Shown here one piece after another: positions 47,379 through 58,897 of a stretch of DNA of 64,000 bases. Under the pieces are notes generated by a model that saw nothing but the letters and a program-made list of their open reading frames with translations, was not told the origin of the DNA and made no database searches. Position numbers and translations under genes: made by a program. The first letter of the stretch is position 1. Each line of letters opens with the position of its first letter. Source of the stretch: Mortierella sp. BCC40632 (lineage: Eukaryota > Mortierellomycota > Mortierellomycetes > Mortierellales > Mortierellaceae); assembly GCA_011634665.1 (NCBI GenBank), contig WAEK01000022.1:248001-312000 (forward strand). The letters run 5' to 3'.

Positions 47379-47429
<51 letters not shown>

Positions 47430-48190
47430 ACGAGTTGGCCTAAAAGACCTGATCCCAAACCCAAGGACGTCCTCACATCTGCACCAGTGCACCGTGTCTG
47501 GGGACGTGGAGGCACAGCGTCTGGTGTGAGAGGAATAGGGAGCGAGTGCGAGCAATGGGTGGTCTTGGCGCAAGCAAGGGCTATTCTTTGGATTGTCCTC
47601 TTCCTCATTATGGGCGCCATGATAATATCCAGGTCAGGGAAGAGGTATGAAGGCACGAGAGCCTTTTTTTGCTGTTTGTGCGCCCATCTAGGTTGAAAAT
47701 GACTTCAAGCCCATTATGTCCTGGGACACATAGGGACACATGGGCACGCGGTTGTTCTCTCTCATTCACTCACACATGTTCTTTGAATATCGTTTACCCC
47801 ATCATTCTTTTCTTCCACTTTACTTGTCTTTTTCTCTCTCTCCCGCCATCACTTTCTCTCTCTCTCCCACTCACACACATACTTTTCCTTTCCTTCTCAT
47901 CTTCCATTCATTCTCTCGCGTTCTCTCTCTTTCTCTCTCTCTTCCTCTCATTCTCCCACTGGATCTTTCCACACTGGCGCCCTCTCCCCCCCCCCCAGCC
48001 CCTCTCTGACCAGGCGACAGCCATCCTTCTCGAACATTTAGAGAACTAGTCGCATTAGTCAGCGGGCATTCATTTCTCCTTCTTTTGTCGCTATTTTTCT
48101 ATCCATATCTCCTGTGCTCTTTCTCTTCTTTGGCTCCATTTCCCTCCCCCCAAGACTGCAGACCTGATACGACCCCAGACCACATTCATT
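47263..48190. promoter_or_regulatory. Divergent promoter region, INTS9 and the RING-H2 gene
   Basis: This contains a (GA)n run at about 47380-47425 and CT-rich sequence at about 47820-47960, with a C-run near 47988-47997. Nothing else coding is convincing. Confidence 0.4.
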
Positions 48191-51100
48191 ATGGGTCAGA
48201 GCAACTCGACTCCTTCGAGGAGCAGCCGGCGCTCTCCCTCGCAATCCCAGGGCAACCCCGCCTCTTCTTCCGGTCAACACGGCCCCTCCAACAACGCAAA
48301 CACTGCTCATCCACGCCAACAAACCAACACTAACCGCCGTCAACAACAGACTCCTATGACTCCATACATACAATCCACACCCCAGCAACAACAACAACAG
48401 CAGCAGCAGCAGCAACAGCCTTCTTCTGCCTCATCGTCCTCCCGAGTCCTCCGTTCGACCACCGAGCGTAGACGACGAACAAACCTCTTTTCTTCCTTTT
48501 ATCCTCTACTCTCACGCAACAGTAACAATAACAACAACAGCAATAACAACAATAGTAATGGCGGCAGTGCTAGTGCTAGCGGTAGCAGCTCCAGAAATAT
48601 TGACGCCGGCCATGCCAGTCGCCAGTCCAGTCCAGAAATCATCCCCAACTACTCTGCTGGTCCATCCAACTCTCGTGTGATAATTCCCCGTGGTCAGAGT
48701 CCAGCAATGAATCATGATGGAGTCAACGGCAACTACAGCAATGGGGGTCATTCTTCAAGGGCCAGTGCTCAGATTGGCTCCTCGGGCTCAGCCTCGGCTT
48801 CCTATGCGGGTGTTACCGCACGAACGTCAACACGGTCGCCTACTCTTGCAGGAGCCACTGGTCCGTCAGTGACTCCCAACGGCCGTACTCCGCGAGGTCT
48901 GTCAAGGGTCCAGCGTATGTATGACGAACAGTCTGTCCGCAGCACACGAAGCTCAAGCAGAGCGTCTAGTTTATTCGCTGTCCCACCTCCCACAGGCACT
49001 GGTTCCGTCGCAACATCCGCTTTTCCAATGACGATATCAAGTCAGCAGACACTCGGACAAGGTAGCAGCAGTGGCATCCCTGGCGGTGTGAACACTAGCA
49101 GCAGAGGCATGGACATGGATGTCGACCCAACGTCCGTTGGTCGTGCACCTCAGTATCAACGTCAGGCGTTGACACGGCTCTCATTCACAACTGAGCCCAG
49201 CGAGGCGACATCTACAGATTTTCAACCCGTGATATCGGACGAACAGCGTCCTCAACAGAGTCTCGGCCTCGATCCGTATCCGTCTCGAGGACACCAACAC
49301 CCGGTTCAGCACTATCAACAGCATCACTACCACCCGGCCTACGAAGCCGACTATAGCCATCATGGACCTTACCGTTCAGAGTCTTTTTCCCCAAGGAATG
49401 GAGCCATGACAAGATCCCGAGCAAGGGCAACCCAGGACATGTCCTCGATCCTTTCTACCTCAGCCTCGATTGTGACGCTTGAATCCACACGCACACCAAC
49501 ACCTACACCTACCATCGCAGGCTCGGAACATGTCTCTCATATCGCAGGATTGTCAAACCCGCCTAGGGGAACATCCATCTCCTCAAGCCTCATGCCTATC
49601 CGACCGGATTCGGATGATGATGATACCATGGACGATGGAGCGTCCGCCTACACCAATGATCCCCTTCGTCCACGCACTTCTCGTCGCTATCCAGGTCCAG
49701 AGGAAGTGGCAGAGCTTATCCACCACCAGCTCATTCAGTCCTGGGCAGAGTCATCGAATGCTGCGGCGTTGGCGGCGGCCCACCGAAATGACCACATGGA
49801 AAGCACGCTTCCAGAGACACTTGGCCATGACGAAATCAATAGAGATCCGCTGTCCAGTCATTCGAGCCGCAGCGTTGATCAGGGATCAGAGACGAGCGAG
49901 ACGCATGGAGAAAGCACTTCATTCCTCCGTTCCCCTGCCCAGCTCCACCGTCGTCGGTTGCGCTCCTCGAGTGTGCGTGGGTTGTTGGGATATCAACCAT
50001 CGGATAGGATGACCCCTACAGAGAGATCCGACTCTCCAGCAGAGGATAGCACTAGAGAGAATTCTCCAACCTCAGGAACCGAAGCCCGACCAGACGAAGA
50101 TCCAAACTTGGACGACCCAGCGAGCGATGCAGCCTTGGATCGATCTCAGTTCCTACTAAGCCAACTTCCATTCTTTGCTCGACTATTGGCTGATATCAGT
50201 CGAGGATTCCGAGCGACCAATGGTACGGATGAGGACCAAGCACAGAGACTAGCTGGATCTGCAGAGGGTGAAGGAGATCAGTCGTTGATCGACTCTTCTT
50301 TTCCTTTCACCACTCTTCCCACACGGACTCAAGGTGGCGATGGAGAGGGTCTTGGACCTCTTGGACCTTTGGGAGATCCATCTCAGTCAGCTACAGCAGA
50401 GTCGAATTCAGATCCATCGGGTGCTCCAGCACGGCCAAGACGACATAATCCAACGATCCGCTTTATTCAGATCAATAGTGCAGGATTTGGTCCTCGTCGT
50501 CCTCGGAATGAAGCAGGCGAATCTGGCGGAGCAGAAGTCCCTGAGAATGAGGAGCAGGCCACAGAGGACAATGGTGGTAATATGGAAGACATTGGTGAGA
50601 CGATCATCATGTTCTTGACTGGACCAGGTCCTGACTCGAGTGCCGATTCTGATTCAGAAACATCGACGAGCCCTAGCTTGGGTGGTACTCTGGATGATCA
50701 GGACCCTTTGCAATCACAAGCCCGATCTAGAACCCCATGGATTGTGCTGACACTTTCTGGAACCTGTAAGTATTCTTTTTAGAGTCTTTTGCCCGAGTGG
50801 AAGTGACTTGCTTTCTGCCACATGACTAACTTGTCTTTTTCTCTCATGGTCCCTTTCCTGGATACCCTGTCATGAATAGATATGAGTAGTTTGTTGGCTT
50901 CAGGAGCCGATGTCGAAGGAGGAAACAGTTATGATGATTTGTGGGCACTTGCCAACATGATTGGTCCAGCGCGACCAGTGACGACGACCCAGGAAGCGAT
51001 TGACCAAGCGGGATTTGCAGTGGGACCATTTGATACCGATCTTCGAGGCATGCGCGACGTGACCACGCTGGGCGATGGATCTCGTTGCCTTGTCTGTATG

Positions 51101-51439
51101 AGTGAATACGAAGAAGGTGAAACCATGCGAGCATTGTCTTGTAAGCATGGCTTCCATCTCGAGTGTATTGACAAGGTGAGCATTTTTTTTTTTTTTTTTT
51201 TTAAAAAAACTTGCAGAAAGAATGACTATCTCTATTATTGGGGCGAAGCAGCCATTATTTTTTCCGGAAAGATGGATTTGCTCTAACGCCGATACCTGTT
51301 CTTGGTTTTTCTTTTTCTGTTTCTTTTTCGATAGTGGCTCACCACGGGAGCAAACAAATGTCCAGTCTGCCGAGCAGCGGCTGTTGTGTCTGCCGAGCCT
51401 GAGGTTCCTGCCAGTTTGAACCTGAACGTACAAGAATAG
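48191..51439 (+). CDS. Large RING-H2 E3 ubiquitin ligase with N-myristoylation-type start
   Basis: Exons 48191-50765, 50880-51175 and 51335-51439 join in frame to 991 residues. The start MGQSNSTPSRSS has Gly2 and Ser6, a good N-myristoylation context, which suggests membrane tethering. Roughly 850 residues are low-complexity (Ser, Gln, Asn, Thr; polyQ near residue 65-75) with a conserved-looking block RYPGPEEVAELIHHQLIQSW. The C-terminus holds a RING-H2 finger: CLVCMSEYEEGETMRALSC, then KHGFHLECIDKWL, then CPVC, i.e. C3H2C3. It ends with the usual short tail. Such proteins transfer ubiquitin from an E2 to substrates, but the target here is unknown. The splice site falls inside the RING (before WLTTGANKCPVC). 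Confidence 0.87.
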
Positions 51440-52533
51440 TCTCTCTCTTTCCCTCTCTCTCTCTCTCTCTCTCTCTCACACTCTCTTTTCTTTTTTCTTT
51501 TCCTTTCCAAGTCTGAGAGAAGTAGGGAGAAACCCTCATTTCTCTTTCTTGAACCAAGAATGGGAGAAAGGGAGAGTCCTCTTTTTTTTTTTCTTCTTCT
51601 TTTTCTTCTTATTTTCTACCGGAATATTCAAGCGAATTTACTATAGCGCAACTCCTCCTCCCCTCTTTCTTTCCCCACATCTTTTTACGCCCCTCCATGC
51701 TTTCACTCCTTCCTTTTCCACCTTGCTCCTCAGCCTTTCTTTGTTTTATTTCTTTCTTTTTTTCTTTCCTCATTTTTTATCTTACTACCACGTCGAGACA
51801 TTTCATTTGCTGTACTATAGCTTTTCCCGTTGCTTCCCTTTTTCTTTTCTTTTATATACTATTACCATTTGTATCGCTCGCTTCAGTATTCCTGTATTAT
51901 ACCTCCCGGTCGCACTTTTACACAATGTAAATCTTACATATTACTTGTATAGAGAATGAAAATGAGAGAGAGTGTGTGTATGTATGTATGTGTGTATGTG
52001 TGGGAGAGAGAGAGAGAGAGAGAGAGAGTAGAAGAGGCAGCGGGCAAGAGTCCAAGAATGCAAAACTATCATATCATACCGCGGCCCAAAAACCAACTTT
52101 TCCTGACGATCGATCGAACCTTTCTTTTTGTCGAGGCTCGAAAACGAGATGAGGTGGAGGCTTTTTTTTTTTTTTTTTGCCCCTCAGGTTTGGGCCACTA
52201 AAGGAGAATATTGAGAGGCAACCATTCGTACCCCGCCTATGCGATCGTGAACGCATATTTTTTTTTTTTTCCTTCCTTCCTTTTTTTTTTTTCTCTCCAT
52301 CTAACGGCTCTCCCGCCCGCCAATTTTTTTTTTTCTCTCTCTTTCTTTCTCTTTGACGATGGATCTGATCGTGATTTTCTGAGGGGAGGGAGAGGGGGGG
52401 GAGAAGGTTCTTGACATTGATTAGGGTAGCTATTTGTAGGTGAGATCCAATGTAAAGCGAATTCTAAAAAGGACTCTTGACTATGCTCTAGTCTTTTTTT
52501 TTTTTTTTTTTTTTTTTGGAAACAGGTGTAAAA

Positions 52534-52578
<45 letters not shown>

Positions 52579-52618
52579 TCCATTGTTCTGATCATCTGAT
52601 CCAATAAAATGTGCCCTA
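51440..52618. other. Intergenic between the RING-H2 gene and the transposon
   Basis: This has a CT run at about 51449-51478, TG/GA microsatellites at about 51963-52028, poly-T runs at about 52161-52178 and 52494-52517, and (GA)n at about 52540-52576. No gene is recognised. Confidence 0.5.
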
Positions 52619-52719
52619 CACCCAAATTTTTTGAATGCGGCGTTTTTCTTATGAAAAAGTGCCACATTTGATTCAATTGGAGTGGCTAGAAAGGTGACCG
52701 CTTTGGTCGTCATTTATTT
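52619..52719 (+). repeat. Left terminal inverted repeat
   Basis: It is identical, as reverse complement, to 54709-54809. The outer end is CACCC directly after a TA target duplication; the inner end is CATTTATTT. Confidence 0.92.
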
Positions 52720-52866
52720 CCACTCAATGTAATCAAAGACTATTTTTCTAGGCTCCTACCATTCTTCTCACGTTGTTCATGCTCCTCATTAAATTATGCC
52801 TAAGCACACATCAACCAACCAGCATCACTCCCAATCGCTACTCACAGCTGAAGCGTCGGTCTCTTA

Positions 52867-54718
52867 GTGAGACCTCCAGCAGTAATAAAGAAAACATCCC
52901 TTGCTCAAGAGCCGCTGAGGGCGAGGATTCTTTCTGGCACCGTGCACTACTTGAGGAAGCAAGGTCTGGCAAAGAAAAATCGACTTTCAAAGGTCGCTGG
53001 CTCCCATCAACAGCGGGGGAGGGGGTTTCCTCTTTGGTATCGAATGGAGGCTGTTGAGATCTACCGATATTTCCGCCAAAAGAAGGGTTCTAAAGTGACG
53101 CCCACTAACTTTCATAAGCTGGTGAAGGCGGATATCCATCGAGAATCGATTAAGAAATGGGACAGGGACTTTGAGAGGATAAGGTATGATGTGCTCCATG
53201 GCCGAGGCAATATGTGCACACTTTCAAGTGATCCATCTTCACTGGTTCGGTTCTTAGTTGGAAAGGCTGTCTATGAGTGGTTAGTTGAGGTGCGAAAGGG
53301 CAACGATATCATCAGTGGTCGTCAACTTCAAGCTACAGCGGACTCCATTTTTCATGTATTAGTTGACGACATTGCACCTGATGACCTCTCTCTTGGTCGC
53401 CCCATCGCTTTTACTGCTTCATGGCGCACGATGATGAAAGAGGAGTATTGTATTGCGAGCTTCAACCTCAAAGGAGAGGCAGGGTCTGTTGATCTAAAAG
53501 GAATCGAACCAAGGATGGCTGAGATACGCAAGATTTGCTCAAAATATGATCCAGAAGATATCTACAACTGCGACGAGACGGGCATGTATTTGTTGGAGGT
53601 GTCCAATCGTACCTACACCACCCCAGAACTCATTAGTGGTGCCAAGCCCACAAGAGGCACATCCACTCGAGTGTCCATTCTCTTTTGTATCAACGCTACC
53701 GGATCTTCGCTTTCACAAGAAATCAATGTACCTGCATTGCGACCACTCGTAATCAGTAAGTACACCATTTTACACCACCTAGCCACGCGAATATGGGTCG
53801 TTTGGAAGTACCAACCCCTACCATATCTGATATTTTAGGTGAGCACTTGGCCCGAGGCATTGAGGAATGCAAAGGGATTCCTATTACCTCGATGAAGCAT
53901 GCAAATGGATACATGACCCTGCAACTCTTTACAGAGTGGCTTCACCTGCTTGATATCGGCCTCTCTAGACCAAGCCTTTTGCTCTTTGATTCATGTGGAG
54001 CACATAGTAGCATTAGCGATATCGATCCACTCACGAGAAGGGCATGGAAACATCTACGTCTTGAGCGCCTCCCGCCAAACTCGACATCCGTCACTCAGCC
54101 ATTGGATGCTGGCGTGATCAGCGTATTCAAACGACGCTACGTTGAGTTACTCACCAACAAAGCAATTGCAAAAGGTATTGCATCAGGACGAAAGTTTCCA
54201 ATGGTGAGGCGTGGACTTTGATCCCCTATGCATGGTCGCAAGTGAAAGCCTCGACATTGAGGCACTGCTTTCGCACAACGAAAGTTCTTCCCAAGTCAAT
54301 GGCTGACAAACTGGAGGAGGTATCAGTGGATGTTCGAGATAGACAGCCTGTATATCCTCCTGTAGTTGAGGTGGAAAAAGAGCAAAGGAAAAGGAACTTT
54401 CTTCGTATTATTGCTACGACTTTGGACTCGCAAAAGTTCAGCTTTGTCCTCGACAAAAATCAAAGAGACGAGCACGATTTGGGTGAAGAAATTAAAAAGG
54501 CAGTGAGAGATGAGCTGGCCAAGAGAACGACTTTATTTGCACCGCAAAATGTGAGAGAGAGGAGCTCCTCTGTTGAATCCAACGATCTCAAGTCTTTCAA
54601 GGCCGAGTACTTTAATGAAAAATTAGCGACGATGGTGGAAGGTTGGCTTGCAAGTGATGATCCGAAGGTGCGATCGGTTGGACGAAATGTTATCCGTATA
54701 TCCAACCAAAATAAATGA
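52867..54718 (+). pseudogene. pogo/Tigger transposase, frameshifted in this copy
   Basis: The coding sequence runs through an exon to 53755, an apparent intron 53756-53838 (GTAAGT to TTTTAG), then 53839 to about 54190, and continues in another frame to 54718. The N-terminal part has a helix-turn-helix region (SIKKWDRDFERI nearby). The catalytic triad is visible: YNCDETGMY, LLLFDSCGAHSS and TSVTQPLDAGVI, i.e. three aspartates. Near 54190 the frame changes by one base: the upstream frame reaches a stop at 54216-54221, while the typical continuation (GEAWTLIPYAWSQVKAST) is in the next frame. This copy is therefore probably inactive, unless the single-base difference is an assembly error. The exact start is unclear, with several short frames upstream. 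Confidence 0.8.
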
Positions 54719-54809
54719 CGACCAAAGCGGTCACCTTTCTAGCCACTCCAATTGAATCAAATGTGGCACTTTTTCATAAGAAAAACGCCGCATTCAAAAA
54801 ATTTGGGTG
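54709..54809 (-). repeat. Right terminal inverted repeat
   Basis: It mirrors 52619-52719. The transposase stop codon (54716-54718) lies within it, so the end of the gene and the transposon end overlap. Confidence 0.92.
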
Positions 54810-54811
54810 TA

Positions 54812-55390
54812 GAGAATGTAAATCCTCTTTTTTCTTTTTCCTCTTCTTATTCTTCTTCTTCTTCTTCTTCAAGAAGCCCTTGAACGACGCGTTAACTATG
54901 AAGTGTTCTCTAGTAAAGAAACCCACGGTCATGGGATTTTTTTTTTATTCACTACTTGTAAAATGTTTATCCTCGTGTCTCAAGTTGACAACCTCCCCTC
55001 TCCAATTGACGAGCCAAAAATGGATGGTCCTCTTGTGAACAGATACGAGCAACAGCATGTATAAAAATTGCAATGAGCAGGCTGGGTTGATGAAAACAAA
55101 GAAAGAAAGAAAAAGAAAAGAAAGAAAGAAAGAAAGAAAGAAAAGAAAAAGAGAATAAAAAAAAGGGAAAAAAAGCTACCAACCTACCCCCTTCTCTCCC
55201 TCTCTCTCAGTGGCTTTTGACTCTCTTGACCAGAAAAAAAAAAAAGAGAAAGAGAGAGTTATTCTTCACTGAGACTAAAAAGAACCCTGCCACCTTTGCA
55301 ACCAAAAAGAAACTGCCTTCACTCCCTACCCCTTCCTCTCTCTCTCTCTATCCCGCACACAGTCATCGAAGGAATACCTTCAGGAGCAGC
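54812..55390. other. Intergenic upstream of EXO1
   Basis: This holds TTC/CTT repeats (54835-54870), AAAG-type repeats (about 55098-55150) and CT-rich leader sequence before the EXO1 start. No gene is recognised. Confidence 0.45.
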
Positions 55391-58133
55391 ATGGGAATCC
55401 AAGGGCTGTTGCCCTTGTTAAAGTCGATCGAACGACCATTCCATCTTAAAGACTGTGCAGGACAGACTCTGGGCATCGATGGCTACGTTTGGTTGCATCG
55501 AGGCGCATTTGCTTGTGCTCAGGAGTTGTGCATGGGTCAATCGACTCAAAAGTAATTCTCTTTCTTTTTATTTTATTTTATTTTATTTTTTTCTGGAAGC
55601 ATTGGATCGAATCCATCTAGTCCATGAGAAGAAGGGCAATGAAATGAGGCGTATTTTTGTTGTTGTTGTTGTTGTTGTTGTTGTTGACATGGCCTCTTCT
55701 CTTTTGGTGGTGGTGGTGGTGGGGAACTCTTTCCTCTCTAGATATATTACCTATTTTATGCGGAGGATCGAAATGTTCAAGTTTTTCGGTGTAAAGCCCT
55801 ATGTTGTCTTTGATGGTGGCTATCTACCCTCTAAGGCCTCTACCGAAGGAGAACGTCAAAGGTTTGATCATCTTTTTTTTTTTTCGCCCAAGCAAGCATG
55901 AACGTGCTGCTTTGTGTATTTTTTCTCCGCCGATTTTTTTTTTTCCCTTGCTGCTAATGTTAGGACTAAAACAAGGGTCTCTCTCTCTCTCTCTCTCTCG
56001 GTATGTAGTCGACGCGAGGACAATAGGAAACAGGCAATGCAATACCTCCGCGCAGGCGACACAAAGACAGCTTTGGAATACTTTCGCAAATGTGTGGATG
56101 TCACGCCAGAGATGGCCTTGGCCGTGATTCAGGTCCTAAAGGCATCGGGAATTGACTATGTTGTGGCTCCATACGAGGCAGATGCTCAATTGGCTTTTCT
56201 GGAAAAGACAGGTCTTATTGATGGCATTGTCACCGAAGATTCGGACTTGTTGGTCTTTGGTTGCAAACGGGTAAGTATCCAAATCCAATAACCACCATTC
56301 AACGTCCAGCGAGAAAGGGGTGACGAGAACGATCACTCATACTGTGGAAAATATAACCATCCTGTTTCAACTAGGTTATCTTTAAGCTGGACCAATATGG
56401 AGTAGGAGTAGAGATCCAGAGCGACCGATTTCCAATGGTTCGGGATGTTTCTTTTCAGGATTGGTCTATAACAGAAATTCGTCACATGTGCATTCTCTCT
56501 GGTTGCGATTATCTACCATCATTACCAGGAATGGGACTCAAGACCGCACAACGTCTACTTCGTCGACTTAAAACTGTCGACAAGGTGATTCGACATATTC
56601 GGATGGAAGTCACCTCAACCAAGGTCCAATCTGATTATGAAGAGGCCTTTAGGAGAGCAGATCACACCTTCTTGTATGCCAGGGTGTATGACCCAACTTC
56701 CAAGTCAATGGTGCATCTCAACACGGTTCCTGATGACCTAGTGGACTCGGCACTGACGGATGAATTCAACTTTCTAGGACCGTATGTCACCTAAGCGCTC
56801 GACTCGATGCTTTTTCACTTTTCTTTCGTGTCTCGCCTTTTGATGAAACCTACTCAAAGCTGACCCCCACCCCCCTCTCATCTATCCGACTCGTCTTGAT
56901 TCTATCTAGTGCGTTGGAGCAAAGAGTTGTAGAGGACATTGCCACAGGAAAAGTCAATCCTATTACCAAGGTGGCCTTTGCTACTTCTCAAGCCCAGCCG
57001 CAGAGTCGGGCATCGGGACCAACCTATCCTGGGAAAGAGAACAAGAATGTAAGGCTAATTGCTCATGATTCATATTACAGTTGTGGTAGTCGCCTTTACA
57101 GAGTGTGATCTTTGACCAAAACAGGATATTTCATCCCTAATAGGTACAATTGACTCAGCCGCGTCTTTCTATGCCAAGTACCAAATCTATTCAAACATAT
57201 TTTACCAAAACCTCGACCAACACGGCGGATGGAAAAACGCAGAGTGGATTGCAACAGACTTTTTTCAAAAGAGAGCCATTGAATGCAAGTGGAACGATCG
57301 GGACAAAGAGACGCCTCAGCGGAGACAGTCTCCAAAAAGCATCATCCTCCACCCAGCTATTCGATTCATTTGCTCTTTCACTCCCAAAGCCCAATGCTCC
57401 AACTGTAGAAGATACCCGAACCTCTGTTATTGTCGAGTCACGGAGTCGATTCTTTGGGTTTGAGGCCCCTGTAGAGGAGGAAAAGCCGTCCAGTGCTCCG
57501 TGCGTCACAAGGATTTCGCGTACTGCAGTAAAGAGTGACTTCAAGTCGATACGGATGGACAGTGGCATAGGACTTGACGAGATGGGATTACTGCATGACT
57601 ATAACCCATCGTCTCCGGCTTCTAGGAGCTATGAGGACATTTCACAGAGTCCTGAACTGCCAGAAGTAGAAGACGAAATCGAGGTATCATCCCCTTCTCC
57701 ATCTCCATCTCCTTCCCCCTTCCCATCTCAGGAAGGAGGAGAACCTACCAAGGCAGAAGCCAAAGTCATTCAAGGCTGGCGAGAAAAGTTCTCGAACGCG
57801 TCGGATGCGTCTGTTACTCGAGCTCCTGGGTTGACACGTGCACCTACATTGGAAAAGGTCAGCATCCCTAGATCGACCGTGTCACCTAAATTATTCTCTC
57901 GACCTAACAAGACAACAAAGACGCTCTCGAAGAGTGAGAGTACTAGTAGTACATCGAGAAAATGGACGAGGCAAGCCTCGGATGGGATTGTCAAGATTCC
58001 TTCTGGTCGACCGTTGTATCATTTATCGTCAGCACGTCGTACCACTGCACATAATGGAACTTTGAGCCCTACAGAGGCCAGCGCGACTACGACGGTGCTT
58101 TGTTTAGATAGATTCAAGTATACCCCCAAGTGA
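55391..58133 (+). CDS. EXO1: Exonuclease 1 (EXO1), Rad2/XPG family 5' nuclease
   Basis: Exons 55391-55551, 55742-55861, 56009-56270, 56375-56781, 56910-57048 and 57144-58133 join in frame to 692 residues. The N-domain starts MGIQGLLPLLKSI and has TLGIDGYVWLHRGAF (first metal-binding Asp) and VVFDGGYLPSK. The I-domain has YEADAQLAFLEK and VTEDSDLLVFGCKR, followed by CDYLPSLPGMGLKTA, the helix-hairpin-helix that binds DNA. The C-terminal third is Ser/Pro-rich and divergent. EXO1 resects double-strand breaks, removes DNA in mismatch repair and acts in meiotic recombination. The N-terminal GIQGLLP and the RREDNRKQAMQYLRAGD helix favour EXO1 over FEN1 or XPG. No clear PCNA-binding box is seen, although QTYFTK and QTFFKR are suggestive. 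Confidence 0.95.
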
Positions 58134-58721
58134 CACAGCTCGGTTAAAAAAAAATTACAATGAAGTTGCAATTATGCAGTCTGGTGGAGGAGATCACCTT
58201 GCAGGAACACGCACGAAGAGGTTCCTTTTGCGGAGGCTTGGCCTTTCTCCTTTTTTTTTTTTTTCGATTGAGAGCGGCTGGGTCGCCTGCGGCAATGTGG
58301 GAGAGACAGACAAAGACGCAGCCAACTTGCCGTTCTGGTTCTTGCCATCCTTTTTCTTTTTTTTTTTTTGTTTCTTGAACCCAGTGCCATTTCTTTCACC
58401 TGCTCCGTCTGCTCTTGCCATCCTCATTCATCCAAGCCCACACTCACACAAACACATACACATCGCGTTATTCATGGTCATACACAAATACGCATTCGCA
58501 CACTCTCTCTCCTCTGTTGCTTCTTACACCCTCTCCTACTCTCTCTCTCTATATCTTTGCTTTTGCTCACTCTCCCCCCCTCCCCCTGTCCCCTTTTTCA
58601 TCTCTTCTTTCTTCCTCCCCCTCCCCCCCCTCCCCGTCCCTTTGACCTGATTTGCGTCATCATCATCCATCACTGTCCACTCTCCCTTCTACATATTTTC
58701 TCCACAGCTCCAAAGTCAGCC
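58134..58721. other. Intergenic, EXO1 3' region and Ariadne promoter
   Basis: This contains a poly-T run (about 58248-58264), an AC/CACA stretch (58440-58465) and CT-rich leader sequence. No gene is recognised. Confidence 0.45.
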
Positions 58722-58862
58722 ATGAGTTCGGGAAGCTTGAGCGATGACGATTTCATCGGTAAGGGCTAAATTCCTTTTGATCTAGTTTCATGGTTCATTT
58801 CTAACTGTGCATTTCTTTGGACTTCCACCATGGACATGAACTCGCTTGCATCACTGACTCAA

Positions 58863-58897
<35 letters not shown>

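Larger units (their letters stand above)
52619..54809 (+). mobile_element. pogo/Tigger-type DNA transposon with 101-bp perfect TIRs
   Basis: A 2191-bp element is bounded by inverted repeats at 52619-52719 and 54709-54809 that are identical over 101 bases as I read them. They start CACCCAAATTTTTTGAATGC and are flanked by a TA on each side (52617-52618 and 54810-54811), the duplication expected for Tc1/mariner-pogo insertion. The interior encodes a DDE_1/CENP-B-like transposase on the plus strand whose stop codon lies inside the right TIR. Identical TIRs suggest a recent insertion. Base composition inside resembles ordinary coding DNA and lacks the homopolymers of the surroundings. Confidence 0.9.

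Noticed and set aside
57180..57290. PCNA-binding (PIP) box in EXO1
   Set aside because: QTYFTK and LQQTFFKR resemble the motif but the spacing of Q, aliphatic and aromatic residues is not canonical.
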